The notes under the pieces are model-generated. The model saw only the letters and a list, made by a program, of their open reading frames with translations. It made no database searches and was not told where the DNA came from. From positions 30,527,900 through 30,591,899 of the forward strand of contig NC_083638.1 of NCBI RefSeq assembly GCF_963576545.1: a stretch of DNA of 64,000 nt, written 5' to 3'. This document shows, in pieces, positions 1 to 13,035 of this stretch (its first letter is position 1; each line of letters starts with the position of its first letter). Source of the stretch: Limanda limanda (Eukaryota > Chordata > Actinopteri > Pleuronectiformes > Pleuronectidae). A program made the translations under genes and the position numbers.

Positions 1-958
1 AGTTTCGCAAGAGACAAAGTTTTCTTGTTGAGAATCATCAGTTTTCCGGTACAAGACTTGATCCTGACATATCTATGAAGTATTTCAGCTGCATTAGTGC
101 ATTTTGGATGTGACATCAGCAGTTTGCTGTCATTAACCGAGTTGTACTTCGGTAAGAAGAACTGCTGGAAGACCTTTAAAAAAGCAAACCTAGTGTAGAG
201 GATGTGTTACCTGTCGTGAAACAAAAATTGACAGCTGTGTCAGTCAAATAACACTGCAACATTGACAAATAAACAAAAGGCCATTGTATTTCGCGATCAT
301 TTACAGAGAAAATGGTTATTAGGGGGTGTTGGTTGAAGACCAATTTTAACTAGAAGGGTTCTCTGATTATGTATCTTAACTCCCTACAGACTTGCATTAA
401 ACCTGTTTCTCTCAAGTGTTGTAACAAATTGGAGGTGAACCATTGAGCAGAACACAGATTCAGTAAACTCTGAGACATTTTTAACAGTTTCTTTACAATA
501 TAAGAATATATTAAGTACCTGAAGTAACTGGAGGACATGCCTGGAGATGAAGGACGAGGCAGGTTGGAGCGTGGAGCAGGCTAAAGGAGTACAGACTGGA
601 GAGTGCTGGAGTGAAGGTGAGTGATGTGTTGATATGACGGTGCTGGTGGTAAAGAGTCCAGGCAGAGGCATCCTGGTGGCAGGAGACGGGGATCGGGAGC
701 AGAGGAACGAGAGACGGTTAAACAGAGCTGAAGACAAGCACGAGGATTCAGAAACACTGAGTAAACTGAGATACGGCCGAGTATCTACCGGATTACAACC
801 AAATGGTCAAGAGTGGGTGAAGAGCGGATCAGAGTGGGATCATTGAACTGGGAAAAACGGAGGAGACGCCGGATACACACAGTGCACTCATACACAAAGA
901 CAGACAGGGGATAACAGATACAAGAGGGAGGGGAGAACCCACAGAGCCAACCGGGAAA
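1..958. other. Unannotated DNA, purine-rich second half
   Basis: I recognise no gene here. The part from about 540 to 958 is strongly purine-biased on the plus strand, with many GGAG, GACAGA and GAGAAC words, unlike the AT-rich first half. It abuts the old LINE relic that starts near 960 and could be its decayed upstream part or a separate repeat. The open frames of 60-117 codons on both strands show no family motif and lie in biased sequence, so I do not call them genes. Confidence 0.4.
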
Positions 959-959
959 C

Positions 960-2110
960 TGATGTTAAAAACCAGGGTCATGAGAGCTTTTAACTCACCA
1001 TTGTTAAAGAAAATCAACCTGGACCCATTTATAATCAGTAATTATAGAATAATTTCAAATCATTCACTTCTTAGCAAAGTACTTGAAAGAATTGTATACG
1101 AACAACTGCATGTATATCTTTCAACTCACAGTGTTTGCGAGACAAACAAATCATGTTCCAGATCCAATCATAGCACATAGCCCTCATCAAAGTCACAAAT
1201 TACCTTATAATCAACTCAGATTCACATAAAACCTTCATTTTAGTTTTACTAGGTCTCACTTGGGCTTGAGATACCAATGACCATGATATTTTGATTCAAA
1301 GACTTCAGGTATCAGTTTGCTTAGCAGGTATTGTCCTTTACTGGTTTGTAAATGACAGGACTTTTCATGTCGCAATTGGTGTGTTTAAATCAGCAGAAAC
1401 AAAAATTTCCTCTGGGGTTGCACAAGGGTCAGTCCTTGGTCCATTCCTCTTCAATCTGGACATGCTCCCACTTGGACCACTCATAAGTAAACATACCATA
1501 TCCTTCCATTCATGTGCCGATGATACACAGATGTACATTTCCCTTTCCTCTGATGATCTCAGTCCTTTTAACACAATGGTAGACTGCATTAAAGATATTA
1601 ACTGCTGGATGTCAGGAAACATCCTACAACTGAATACAGATAAAACTAACGTGGGTCTTAAAAATCGGAGAGAAAAAATCTAAAATCAAATTTCCTTAGA
1701 TACAGTGAATCAGAAAAAACGTGTAGATTTTGACACGGATCAAAACTTTGAAAATCACATCACAAACATCACCAACACCATTTTATCATCTGAAAAACAT
1801 GTTAAAATTCTCCTATACCAGGTTCGATTACTGCAAAGCTATATTTGCCGGTATACCAAAACACACAGTTGGATGTCTGCAGCTCATTCAGAATTATGCG
1901 TAAGCATATTTTGAACATATCATTAAAATCTCTCTATCAGATCTCCAACACAGAATCAACTTCAAAATCCGGTGTTTTCAAAGCTCCTCATGGTTGAGCT
2001 CCACAGTTTATTTGTGAGGGCAAGAAGAACTCCAATGTCTCTTACTTGTCAACAGGCGTCTGCCCTTAGTTTGAAACACAGGATAACTGTACCATTAGAA
2101 ACACAGACAT
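960..2110 (+). pseudogene. Old, decayed L2-type LINE reverse transcriptase relic
   Basis: This is the remains of a non-LTR retrotransposon ORF2. Translating the plus strand in shifting frames gives the reverse transcriptase blocks in the right order. A DPFIISNYRIISN stretch (about 1020-1060) precedes LLSKVLERIVYEQL (about 1068-1110) and a broken SNHST block near 1160. AQGSVLGPFLF lies near 1420-1455, and a CADDTQMY block near 1515-1540 stands where active elements have YADD. NTDKT follows near 1640, and scraps of the C-terminal RINFKI and FKAL region near 1950-1990. The same blocks occur in the same order in the better preserved L2 LINE at 30.4-34.0 kb. Many stops and frameshifts, plus the Tyr-to-Cys change at the catalytic motif, show it is dead and much older than that copy. 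No 3' tail is recognisable. Confidence 0.8.
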
Positions 2111-3874
2111 GATGCACTGACTTTCGATTTTAAATGTTTGTGAAAATCCCTGGGACATTTTTCTCAGTGGTCAGAAACTCATGATAATTATTGAATTCAG
2201 TGTCATGTGACTGACTGTGCTATAAATGTTGGAACCACTTTTTTGTGGTGCAATGCTGGTAGATTGAAATTTGGAAAGGACTGTATCTCTACAAAGTCAC
2301 CACAAATGTCCAATAAGTTCAATTCTGAGACCAATGTTCTTTGTCGTCTGTGGCGACAGTATTGAGTAAAACTTATTGATCTTAGAAAATCTTTGTTCAG
2401 TGCCCTCATTAGGTATCTATACATGGAGCCTGATTTTCTGATTATAATCTGTTTAAATGCGCAAACAGAATAAAAGCAGCCCCCCTCATTTACCTCAATA
2501 AGACTAACTGAAGGATTGGGGTGTAGTTTAACTTAATTATCAAACTAGAAATGTACCATGTGAATGTTTTAACCCTAATACTTTCTGACACCATTCTGCC
2601 CTCTGTCTTGATATTAATATGGGGAACTTTGATTCTTTACCCTCCAAACTGCTCCTCAGTGTCGCTCTTAAAGAACTGAAGCTAACATCTAGATGGTAGG
2701 AAAATACCAAGCAAATGCCAAAGAGATATAATAAGGCAACCATTGAGGAAGACAAACACATGATGTATCCATCACTTTAGCACATGCCACACAGATGACA
2801 CATGTAAACCCCACACTATATTAAATTATATCTCATGTAAACAGTTGAACCAAAATTTTAGAAAGCCCACTAGAAACAGCAACTTCATATGGGAAGCGAA
2901 TCAGAGCTGTGTAGACTCTACCTTTGCTTGAACCATTTGCCCATTGCTGGATGGATAGAGAGTGGACAAGAGTTTACCTATCGGTGATTGATTCTTGGCC
3001 AAGCTTAAGATAGAAGGAGTACATTTTAGAAAATCTTGCACATTGATTTGTCATGGTCCCCTCCTGCATTGAGAAAACAGCATTTAGCAGCCATCAAGCA
3101 TACAGGTCCTTTCTTTGTAGAACTTATCTCACCAATGGTCTCCTATGAGGTGACTGACCTGCCCCGACGGGACTCATTTTCCAGTCTCTCTCTGCAGCAC
3201 ATTTCGTCACCAGTGGTCCTTAGAGGGGCACCGTCCAGTCCTCATGGACCTACATGGGTGATGAGCCCTTGAAACCGAGGTAGCAATTGACTGCATGAAG
3301 GCTGGTGAAGCACAGAAATGATTAACTTTAACTTTTTGCATGATTACAAGAGTTGAAATGCATTTGCATGGGATGGGAACTGCATAACTAATCTCCTTAG
3401 GCCACAAATGTATCAATCAGCTCTTGTACACTTTACATTGTTTTTCAAATTTTCAAATGGAGACCTATGTGCAATATATTGGCGAGCCAATATTCTGTTA
3501 TTATCTTATTACGACTATATCATATCGGTGTACACTACTGTCTGATATGCATCAATATGAAAACTTGTTTCACAGAACTATCTACAGAAAAAGATGCAAT
3601 TTAGAAATGGTGAAAATGCATTAATTGATTCCTCTTGAACAGAGAAAGAGATAAAACACATTTTTCGGCTCCTGCCCAGAGAAAGATGAAAAGGAACAAT
3701 ACAAGGCTGAGCCAAATCTATCATTGCCATTAAAAATACACCAACAAGTAATGCACTACCATTCTATAAAACCAAGTATATGTATTATGCTAAGAATAAC
3801 AGCTGATTTAGTATTGTATTATATTTTATGTATATATATATATTTCTGTATGTATATGTGTGTGTATATCAATA
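2111..3874. other. Unannotated non-coding DNA
   Basis: No recognisable gene, RNA or transposon. Open frames are below 80 codons and without motifs. The last 60 bases (about 3825-3870) are a mixed TA/TG simple repeat. Confidence 0.4.
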
Positions 3875-4154
3875 TTCCTCTGCCAAGGAAGTTATGTTTT
3901 GGTTTGTGTTTGTTTGCTTGTCTGTAGTTAGCAGGATAACACGGAAACTACTGAATGCATTGCCCTGAAACTTTGTTTCACTTTCTTTAAATCTGTGACA
4001 TTGGGTGTTTTTCAAGATTTCCATCAACCCATGGATATTGATGAAAAAACCTGGCATGTTCAGGAGGCTGATATTTATGACTTTTTGCAAGTTATTGTGC
4101 ATACAAATACAAAATTTGCTTTCAGAAGGTGACTGTTAGGCCTTGGTGGAGGTA
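3875..4154 (+). mobile_element. Short non-autonomous teleost element, family X copy 1 (internally deleted)
   Basis: The left end reads cctctgccaagg and the right end ccttggtggaggt; these are imperfect inverted repeats of each other, about 12 bp long. Inside are blocks I recognise from an abundant teleost repeat: gttagcaggataacac, actactgaatgcatt, ttcactttcttta and gggtgtttttcaag. The same blocks occur in the opposite orientation at 50330-50631 and in part at 19436-19545. Compared with the 50-kb copy, roughly 70-80 bp between the gaaactttg block and the tttcactttc block is missing, so this copy carries an internal deletion. It has no coding capacity. The superfamily is not decidable from what is visible. 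Recognition of the family is from memory; the three-way similarity is directly visible. Confidence 0.7.
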
Positions 4155-5410
4155 CAGTACGTAGTGATCATATGGATGTACTTCTTTTACCTGTTGGTCT
4201 ATACACCTTGATGTGCTCTGTCAGGAAATGGCTCTAACTTGACAGGTAAAGTATTCTCAGATATTATTATTATACCATGATTCACAAACACCAGAGCTTG
4301 TTGACCCCCAAAAGATAAGACCCTCTAATAAAAACTTGATGAGAGAAATGGAAACGTTTCATGACATCTATAAAATAATCTCCACCCTTTTCATTAATGA
4401 CATAGGCAACATGTTACCGCTCAGAACTCACCAGCTGCAACATTGTTCTTCTAGTTGCATTATACATCAACTAAATCATTCATGTAGTTGCCAAATAAGC
4501 AAAATGAAACCAAACGTAGCCTGTTGAGGAGGAGTACATTATCTACTCCTGCTGAGCAGTCTCTCTGTTTAGCAGCATGCAACAATGTAAGGTGTTAGTT
4601 AGAGCCTGTATATGGCCCCCTGATGACAGCATCCCTTGCCGTACAGTTCAGAAAATTAGCTTCCCCTCTGCTTGGAAGTTTATTCCATACACGCTGCTCT
4701 ATCAAGCCTGAGGCCCTGTGCCATCAGCTAAACCTAAACATAGCATGAGAGCGGAGTAAGTGTATTACAGTGACTCCATATCTAACTGAAATGGAAATGG
4801 TCTTGCGACCATCTGTTATTTGGTCTTGTGACCATCTGTTATTTTGTCCGTGATCCAAGCTGTAAAATAATATTACGATGTTAACCAAGTGGCAATTCAA
4901 ACAGATTATCAGGTTACTTTGAGGGGCTCTCAGAGCTTCAAGGTAGAATATTGATAGAGTTCACTTACATAAGAGAGTTTCCAGAGTCAAGGCCCGAAGA
5001 CTTTGAAATTGAAATAGGCCCCCCCGAAGCCCTACATGCATTTACAGAGACATGAAGAGCATCAGTGTTCTGTTGAGGAGGATCCCTGGTCTTGATGTAG
5101 GACTAGATTTTTTTAAATCTTTTCGTAAAACTGTATACACAAGGCTCCTGATTGGACATGACCAACCTTGAACTAAGACAGTGCTTATTTCAGTGCTTCA
5201 ATATAACTATAGATTACACCTAGATTTTGTACCAAAATATCAAATAAATCAGTGGCAGCAGTGACTGTAAACCACCAGACAGAATAGATGTTTGGTTGTC
5301 CGTTATGGTTATATTACACTAACCTGATTATAATTACCATACACAACCTTATCATACTGTAACAGAAAAGGGGCAGGGTGGGCCTCCAGCCTAAATAGGT
5401 CTGTGGGAAT
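4155..5410. other. Unannotated DNA with a 23-bp tandem duplication
   Basis: No gene recognised. At 4799-4844 a 23-bp unit beginning ggtcttgcgaccatctg is present twice in tandem with one difference, a recent slippage duplication. The rest shows no structure I can name. Confidence 0.4.
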
Positions 5411-5433
5411 ACACACACACACACACACACACA
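5411..5433. repeat. (AC)n microsatellite
   Basis: Eleven uninterrupted AC units followed by aatgtcacacac. A second weaker CA-rich patch lies near 5550-5580. Confidence 0.9.
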
Positions 5434-6868
5434 ATGTCACACACATGCCTTGTTTCTCTCCTCTTTTCATTCTCCAGTGTTTTAAATGTCATTGACCTGA
5501 GGGCAAAGCACATACCATCTCAAGTGCTCATCAGTCTTCTGCTAGGACACATACATACACACACACACCAACACACCAATCAAGTCTCAGTGGGCTTCCT
5601 CTCTCCCTTGTCTCCCCCTTCCTCCCTTCCCGCCTTCCATGTCTTTCTGTACAATCGGATTGGTGGACACCTCATGCCCGGGAAACGCCATTCAGTCGGC
5701 ACTTGCACCAGATAAAAGGTTAAAGGGACGGCTGACATCAATCAGTCATGACATTCACACATCACACTTTCCCTGTGACGTGCATCAGTCACCCTTCTTC
5801 ACTGTGGTGATTGGCAGGCCTGGCAGTGTGATGTCCAGTTGACAGTGTGGGTGTTTAGGTCATACTCAGAATGACAATGCTAGTGTTGGACACTTGAATT
5901 TCTTTGTGGACAGATGCCATAGAATTTGTACCGACACTCATCTGAAAGGAGAAAGATGTCACATCGCTCTGTATGTTTTCGGACCTGTCAATGGAAGCAT
6001 GGTGCAGAAACAACCCAGTTAAGCTACATGCTTTACTCTGTTTAATCTATCAGGGGTACTTAACAGCCTTCAATGCATACACACTCTGAAAGAAGGTAAT
6101 GCCACTAATGCTAGGTGCTGATCCTGGGCTAATTTAACAGTAAGCCTACTGTAACTACAGAACAGATGTTATTATGTGATAAACTTAGTAAATGAAGCCT
6201 TTCTGTATTTCAGCACTGTTTAAAAGGGTTTCCCTCCCGCACAGCTTTAATTTTTTATGCAGTCCTGCTGAGTAATAGGCTACAACAGATCGGATGCTCC
6301 CTTAAAGCGACACCATAAAACTTTAGCTGAGCAACAGCAGCCTCTGCAGCCACAAGTGGTAATTAATTCTGTTGAGCTCCGAGTGGTTAAGTGGTTTTCA
6401 TGTACAGAAAACAAAACGTACCAAGCCTTGACTGGAGCTCAGACTGTGTAGTCGCACTCACTAAACTGAAATACAGTTTGGTGGTGTATACTCCTCATGA
6501 TCCTGATGAGCATGAAGGGCTGCAGCTGTAACAAACACACCAAACGTCATTCAGAATTCTTGATATTTTTTAAGTTTATTTCCTGGTTTTTATTGACTTC
6601 TATTTCTTTTTAACTTGTTAAAAATTCAGCATTCATCTTGGGCCTGATTCTGGAGCGCCTGACTTTCAGTCGGTTTGGATCTTCTCACAACAGATTGTTC
6701 ACGCTCACCATGGAATGAGAGAGGCCTCATTCTGCTAGTTACAAGTCAGCTCACCTCAAAATGAAGGCAGAACTGTGCTGCTTTTGTGAGACTATACTAT
6801 GTAAATATGTGTTTGTCTGGAGGCTAATGTATGTTAATGGTGACGATTTGACCATCAATCGTCTATAT
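5434..6868. other. Unannotated non-coding DNA
   Basis: No gene recognised. About 5640-5850 is of mixed composition with several near-palindromic words and no repeat signature, so it could be regulatory, but there is nothing definite. Frames of 67-93 codons here overlap each other and lack motifs. Confidence 0.35.
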
Positions 6869-6872
6869 GAGA

Positions 6873-6907
<35 letters not shown>
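6869..6907. repeat. (GA)n microsatellite
   Basis: About 19 GA units with a single ATA interruption near 6888. Confidence 0.9.
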
Positions 6908-7690
6908 CTGTGACCCATGCATATGCCCAGTCTGACATCAGTAACAATAGGGTGGGGGGGGCTCACTGTGTGAAAGGAGAAATCAGCTACTGGTCCCAGT
7001 GCATGCTGTTATACTGACAGTCTTTTGGGAGGATTTGATTTGGATTCATACTTGACATCTAAGTGTTAATGCAGATGCAAGGAGAAACAGAAACATGAGT
7101 ACACATATGAACTGTTTGATTAACTTGTTTGGATTGTTGAACTAAATACAGTATGGTGGTTTCACATTGTAAACCTTAAGTCAGATAACATATAGTAAAT
7201 ATAGTCAAATTAATAAACTATTGCTATTTTATAAATATACAACATAGCGTCTTGTTTTTAGATACATTTCATAAACTCCCCTAAATATGTTTTATTTTCA
7301 TTTAAAAAATATAAAAATAAAACATTTCTTAAAATATTGAAAAGCACATTTCAGCTTCCATTTTCCCAGCTTTCTGTTGTGGAGAGGTATATGGACAAGC
7401 AGTGTGGGAAACAGGAAATAAAAGATTTAACATAAGGTTTATAATGTTAGATTAACTCTGTGTATTCCTGCCCTACATTTATGTGGAGATAACTGAATTT
7501 ATCAAATTGATGGTTATATATTTTATGGCACAAGTGTCTTAAAGCCATTAACCATAGTTTTGTGATATTTACATGAGATGTTATTAAGCATTGAACAGAG
7601 GTTTGTAAAATCAGGTGGAACCGAGCCCTAAGCGGCTACAGCAAGGGGTTAATAGCTGCATGTCAAGTGCATAGGGATAGGTAGGTAAGA
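6908..7690. other. AT-rich unannotated DNA
   Basis: No gene recognised. The stretch 7160-7350 is notably AT-rich, with runs of A and ATAAA. Nothing else can be named. Confidence 0.4.
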
Positions 7691-7753
7691 GGGTGTGTGT
7701 CTGTATGTGTGTCTGTGTGTGTGTGTGTGTGTTAGTGTGTGTGTTTGTGTGTA
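7691..7753. repeat. Interrupted (TG)n microsatellite
   Basis: TG repeats interrupted by CTG, TATG and TTAG. Followed at 7833-7862 by a GAGGAGAGG purine tract. Confidence 0.85.
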
Positions 7754-10022
7754 CATGCTTTTGTGCATAGAATCAGCTACACAAAAGTGACATAAATAGT
7801 AGCAAGTGCAATGTACAGTAGGGCTTTGCAAAGAGGAGAGGAGAGGAGGGGAGGGGAGAGGAAGCCAGCATGTCGCTGCTCTGTTGGAAATGATATCATA
7901 GCAGGGGTTAAACAGCCACCGTTTACCTTGATTTATAATCCCCCCCACCCCACCTCTCGTCCTCCTCCTCTTATTCTTCTCCATATTCCCCACACAGAGG
8001 GTGAGGCCTGGCTGCTGGAGGGAGGGAGAGAGGATGGGCATCATGGAGCAAAGAATGGAAATTAATTAGACCATGAAAAAATAAATCATAATATTAAGGA
8101 CGAAGGAGTGACTCCAATTTTAGATGTGTGTTCACACTGGGAAAGAGAAAAAAGTATTCATACTGAAAACAGTTGGTTTTCAGCATGCTGTTAATGGACG
8201 CTGTTTTCCCACAATGCAATGCAAAAAGAAATAAAGCAGCTCACAGCTGTAATAGTTAAAACAAATCGTGGGTGGTTGTGACTCAGCTAACAGTCATGCT
8301 AGGCTGCTAGCTGGTGCCTTACACTATATGCTATGCTCAGCATACTAAATGCTCTCAATGACAATTTTACATTTAGTACTGAAATTGTTTGCCTCTATCT
8401 CATTGTAAAGATCTTTGCACATCAAGTCTCTATATTTTGTCTGAAATGCAACTTTGAAATAAATACGACCTCACGTTCAAAACTTGAGTCCGTCATAAAG
8501 TTATGACTTGGACATCCAGCCCAAAACTTTCCTTGATACAGACATTGTTTGTCCACTTGCCTTCTATATGACCCTTTTCCTGCTGTCTCAGCTTGAACGA
8601 CTGTTTTTTCCTCTTGAACTGAAAAACTCAACTGAACATTTTGTCTCAACACTGAAAAAAAAAGCAGAGAAAACTCCCTTATTGTCTACTGAGTAATGTG
8701 ATGGACCACCAAGCTTCTTGCCTTCAGCTGACCTGTATTATGAACCAAATTGAAGCGATTGGAGACCACCTATGGACCACACAGTGATCCTGTCATCATC
8801 CTTCACCTCCCGCTAGTTATTATATTTTGCACAGGGGTCTTTCCAAATTCTTCTTGATAGCAACTGTTTTATTCAGCTTTCCAAGCTATGTCCATCCAGA
8901 TTGTTGAGACTCTGAATACCAACATGCCTGCAAACATACATCCTATGCAGGACCATTTAATTGCACTGGGTATGTGTGTGCTAGGGTAGACAGGAAACAG
9001 ATTGTCTAGTTTCATTTTGTTAGCTTAGTTATATAAAATTGTAGGAACGAGAAAAAGTGGTTAAAAGTAAGGCATTTCATTTTTTTCTGGACATTGAGGT
9101 GGAACAGTAAGAATTAATTATTAATGTTGCAAACACCACTGGTAGCAAAGGTTGATTTGTTTGTCTCAGGAAAAGAGTCACGTGACAAGAGCATGACGAA
9201 TCAGGGGTAGATGCTTCATGTTCAGACTAAATTAACCCTTTTAGGTTTCAAACTAAAACAGGGTGCAGTAGCATTTCCACAAATCTTACTTTAAGGGGCT
9301 TGAAACCCCAGCGTAGAGTGGACAAAGCAAGAGAGACATATTTTAAATAAAACAGTGTGGATGTAGCCTGAAGCTCAAGCCTTAATTCTGTCTACCATAA
9401 AACATTTCAGCATTCCACAACTTCTTCACACATGCACACACATTCAGTCACACACCCTCCCTTCACAGCAGTGGCAGCACTTCACAAAGGAACCATTGAA
9501 GGGGCTCCTTCAGTTTAAAAGTTGAAGAGTATGTCTAATTTTGGTCAGAGTTCATTAGGCAACACAAAAGTGGGAGCTTGCAGAGAACATGAGGACAGTG
9601 GCAGAGGCAAGTGCTTCATGCAAGGACTGATAAGAGCAGACAGAAACTACAAAGGCTCTTCTCCTTCAGAAGAAGGAAAGGGTGAACAAGGAAGGAAGGG
9701 AGGAGAGAGAAAGAAACCAAACGGCAAGCAAAAGTCTTGGCCCAGAATGTTGTATGATTTTAATACATGCATGTCAGTGTTTGTTAAAGTGACTCAGTGA
9801 GCCTGCAACGCACTGCTATTCAACTTTAATATTCAGGGGGGAGGAGAGCAGCGCAAACATAATGACCAGCGAATGAAATACTTAAAAGTATGACTACTGT
9901 ATGGAGGGTATTAAAGTGTCATCATGTCTAAGTGAAGGACAGGACTTTATGTCAATGGCAAAGCCACCCTCACTAGTCAAGTTCCATCCCCTCATTACGA
10001 TGAAGAAATGAAGAGCTTATGA

Positions 10023-10026
<4 letters not shown>
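7754..10026. other. Unannotated non-coding DNA
   Basis: No gene, RNA or transposon recognised. The purine tract at 7833-7862 and a GA-rich stretch near 9670-9715 are simple sequence. Frames up to 92 codons in this stretch lack motifs and conserved composition. Confidence 0.4.

Positions 10027-10075
<49 letters not shown>
10027..10075. repeat. (AT)n microsatellite, cruciform-prone
   Basis: About 24 perfect AT units, fully self-complementary, so able to extrude as a hairpin. It lies in otherwise ordinary sequence. Confidence 0.95.
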
Positions 10076-10079
<4 letters not shown>

Positions 10080-11149
10080 CAACAACTGCTAAAGTAGAAA
10101 CCTGCTCTCATAGCATACATGGGCTCAGAGTCGGTAACATTGTTGTGGGTTGAAAAAAGAGAGTGTGAAGATGAATGTGGACAGTGATCTGCCCATGAGA
10201 TCTACGTTTTTGCTGTAACTGGGATGCAGTGCTGCTGCTTTAGTGTGAGGCCCTGAGCTGTAAATGGATATTGGAGATTAGATCTTTCATCTGGAGAGAG
10301 CCATGTCATTTTCCTATTTTTCTGTCTTATTGATTCTGTCCGCTCTCAGCTCCACATGAACGAACCCTTTCAGACTGGGAAAGGCCAAACCAGAGCTGTT
10401 CATATTCCCTATGTATAGATCTGCCTACGTTATAAGAGATGTTAGAGCAGATGGGGATAAGATTTTCTAGATAAATGTCTAGATGTGTTGAGTGATAGAT
10501 GCATTACCACAGCCACTGTTTTATTCGAAGACACGACTCATATATTTCCATCTATTCTACATTGCATATATCAAGAGTCTTTAGATGATGCAAATGAATG
10601 AGTCATCCATACACTAATATGGTAGGCAGTAGTTGTAAGGCCTCCATAATGGATGAGTTTAAATGCAGTCTTATTACAATGACCTCTTTCTGTCTCTTAA
10701 ACACACAGAAGCGTCTTCATCACTGTGCCACTAATGCATTAATGTCATATATCAGTCACACGCCCGCACACTCCCATCTTGTGAGGTCCATATTTGAGGT
10801 GCATATTGGCTCCATGTGAAAGTAGATAGCAACACACCCGTAAAACAAAATGACAAAAAATGCTGGGGCCATGATCAGCACGGCACACATACACATACAT
10901 ACAAAATCAGTTATGGCCATTATCTAATCTGGCATTGCTATAATTAAAGTTTGATATGGTCTAGGCACAAAAAGTACTTGGTTATGGTTTGGTAAAGATA
11001 TCAGCACTGTGAGGTTGTATGGCTTTTGTAAAGATAAAGTAAAAGAAAAATAAACCAAAGAATGGGACAAATGTATAAACTCACTGAGCGCTTGATCAGG
11101 AAGACCATACTAATACTTATTATTTCCTCCCTTTGATATCAAAGCAGGC
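10076..11149. other. Unannotated DNA with a short interspersed-repeat relic
   Basis: Near 10945-11005 the words ggtctaggcacaaaaagta and cttggttatggtttgg resemble a common teleost repeat containing GGTTAGGCAC...ACTTGGTTAGG, but the fragment is only about 60 bp long, so I hold this lightly. The rest shows nothing I can name. Confidence 0.35.
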
Positions 11150-11915
11150 TCAGTTTTGTGTCATAGATTGTGCAATATCTTGGAGACCTCCTCTGAGATG
11201 CTGCTCTATGTTGACATGACTGCTTCACATCAGTTCTGCAGATTTGTCAGCTGCACACTCCTGCTGTCAATCTCCTGGTCGACCACATCGCAAAGGAGTC
11301 CCATCTGATGACTGTGGAGGTCACTGAAGTTCAAACTCTGCCATGTTCATCAAACCACTTTGAGACTTTTACATTGTGACACGGAGCATTAACCTGTATT
11401 CATTACAAGACATACAGGTATGTGTTGGATGCGTCAACCAAAACACTGCTCATTCCCTTTGAATGGGGTGACGTCATTAATTGCCTCACTGCATTGGAGG
11501 TCTATTGCATAGCGTTGCTTGTGCTGTGTACAGCAGAATATTGAGCAGACACATCCTGGCACATAAGCTTGAAATCCGGCTATGTGCCCAAGCATGAAAC
11601 TGTGACGATCGCTTTAACACTTCAAATAATGCACGCCCATCCAAAGCATTAACGCCATGAATACATGTGAGTCCACCGTCAGATGGACTATGACATTCAA
11701 AACATGTCATATTGAGATGAAGAGACCCACAGTTCCAAGAAATACATTCATTGCTTCACCAGCAGCAGCCTGGACTGTTGACATAAGTCAGGTTGGGCTC
11801 ATGGATTCATGCTGTTGCTTCCAGATTGTGACTCTATCATCTGCAGCCTCAGCAGAAATCCAACTTCATCAGATCAGGCTTCGATTCTCTTGTCCTCAAC
11901 TGAATGTGCGTGAGT
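11150..11915 (-). pseudogene. Broken Tc1-like transposase relic, with a foreign insert
   Basis: On the minus strand this matches a Tc1/mariner family with a DDE transposase. Plus-strand segments 11235-11398 (starting ttctgcagatttgtcag, including ctgactgtggagg-like words) and about 11742-11915 (caccagcagcagcctgga, then agcagaaatcc, atcagatcaggc) follow the antisense of a Tc1-like transposase I know from fish, in the right order. Between them, about 11400-11740, the expected coding sequence is replaced by about 340 bp that does not match, which I read as an insertion combined with a deletion. Many frameshifts make it non-functional. A second copy of the same broad family lies at 48590-49200 in the opposite orientation. 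The 150-codon plus-strand frame at 11657-12109 is antisense to this and is not a gene. Confidence 0.65.
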
Positions 11916-13035
11916 GGTGGTTTTTCTCTGTATGTTGGTCGTGCGATATGATGGTGCCCTGTCCAGGGTGCAGCAACGTAAGACACTACAGGATTACCTT
12001 ATATAATAAAATAATAGATGGACTTCTATCTAACAAGACAATATGTCAACAGTGTTTATCTAGAAGTGATGCTCTAATCTCCATTTTGCAGCAATTTAAA
12101 TATGACTAATAAAGAGAAATTAATATGGGGATTCAGTCTGATGATCAAGTCTACTCTGCATCATCACGTGCTACATATTCACTAAGCTATCTCACAAGGA
12201 TGTTTGTCCCTGTGCTCAAAAATCAGCCTCTGGTTCCAAAGACACATTGTCCCTAGAGGGCCTCACAATTCTTCCACCTTTGTTTTGCAGAGACAAATGC
12301 TATATCTTGATTAGTCACAGGTTTTTTTGAAGCAAAAAACATTTCTCGTTACAATCAAATACCTAAAATTACCCATTTTAGATATTTGAAGAAACAACAA
12401 ATGATGTTCTTGTTCTGGTGTCTTCTTTGCAGTCATGAAGTCAATGGAGTGACGGCCACACTTCACCCACCTCTATGTCACTCTGCCCAGGTCTGGAGCT
12501 CCACCAGGCTGCAGGTACAAGGACCATCACAGCTTTGGGCTAATTCCTTTAGCACGCGAGGTCCATCTCATAATGACTATCCTCAGCATAAGCTTAAGCC
12601 ACCCACAGTAGACTTACCCTAGCATTTGGAACTAATGAAAACAAATGGCTTTTCAATGGACAGACAAACCTATTTCAGACATTCATCATCAGCCTCATAG
12701 ATTTCTAAAATCCTATCAAGTCTGTCCCCATACACTACATCTCACTCGGGCGCTCCCTCTTTGTCCGCCTGTCTCTCTCTCCACCAAATCCCACTCACAG
12801 ACGGCAATCACAGACTTTGTAACTTTACAGCATCATTTATTCAGGCTCCACCTGACAGTTATTCACTCACCAAATGGCCACTGACAGAAACGAGAGCACA
12901 GGATGGCGTTATCTAGAAATGGCAGAATGAATGGAAACTTGCTGCTAATTTTTCTGAGCGGTGCATGGCACAGCTCCGAGCTTCAGCAAAACCTTCACAC
13001 ACCTTTCCACAGCAAATAAACAAAAATGTGATTAG
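11916..13035. other. Unannotated non-coding DNA
   Basis: No gene recognised. Two 78-79 codon plus-strand frames at 12386-12622 and 12645-12884 show no domain, signal or codon bias that supports them. Confidence 0.4.

Noticed and set aside
7780..7800. Word acacaaaagtgac resembling part of miR-153
   Set aside because: It matches only part of the mature sequence with changes in the seed context, and no convincing hairpin is seen around it.
11657..12109. 150-codon Cys-rich plus-strand frame
   Set aside because: Its first part is antisense to the Tc1-like transposase relic; the rest has no motif.
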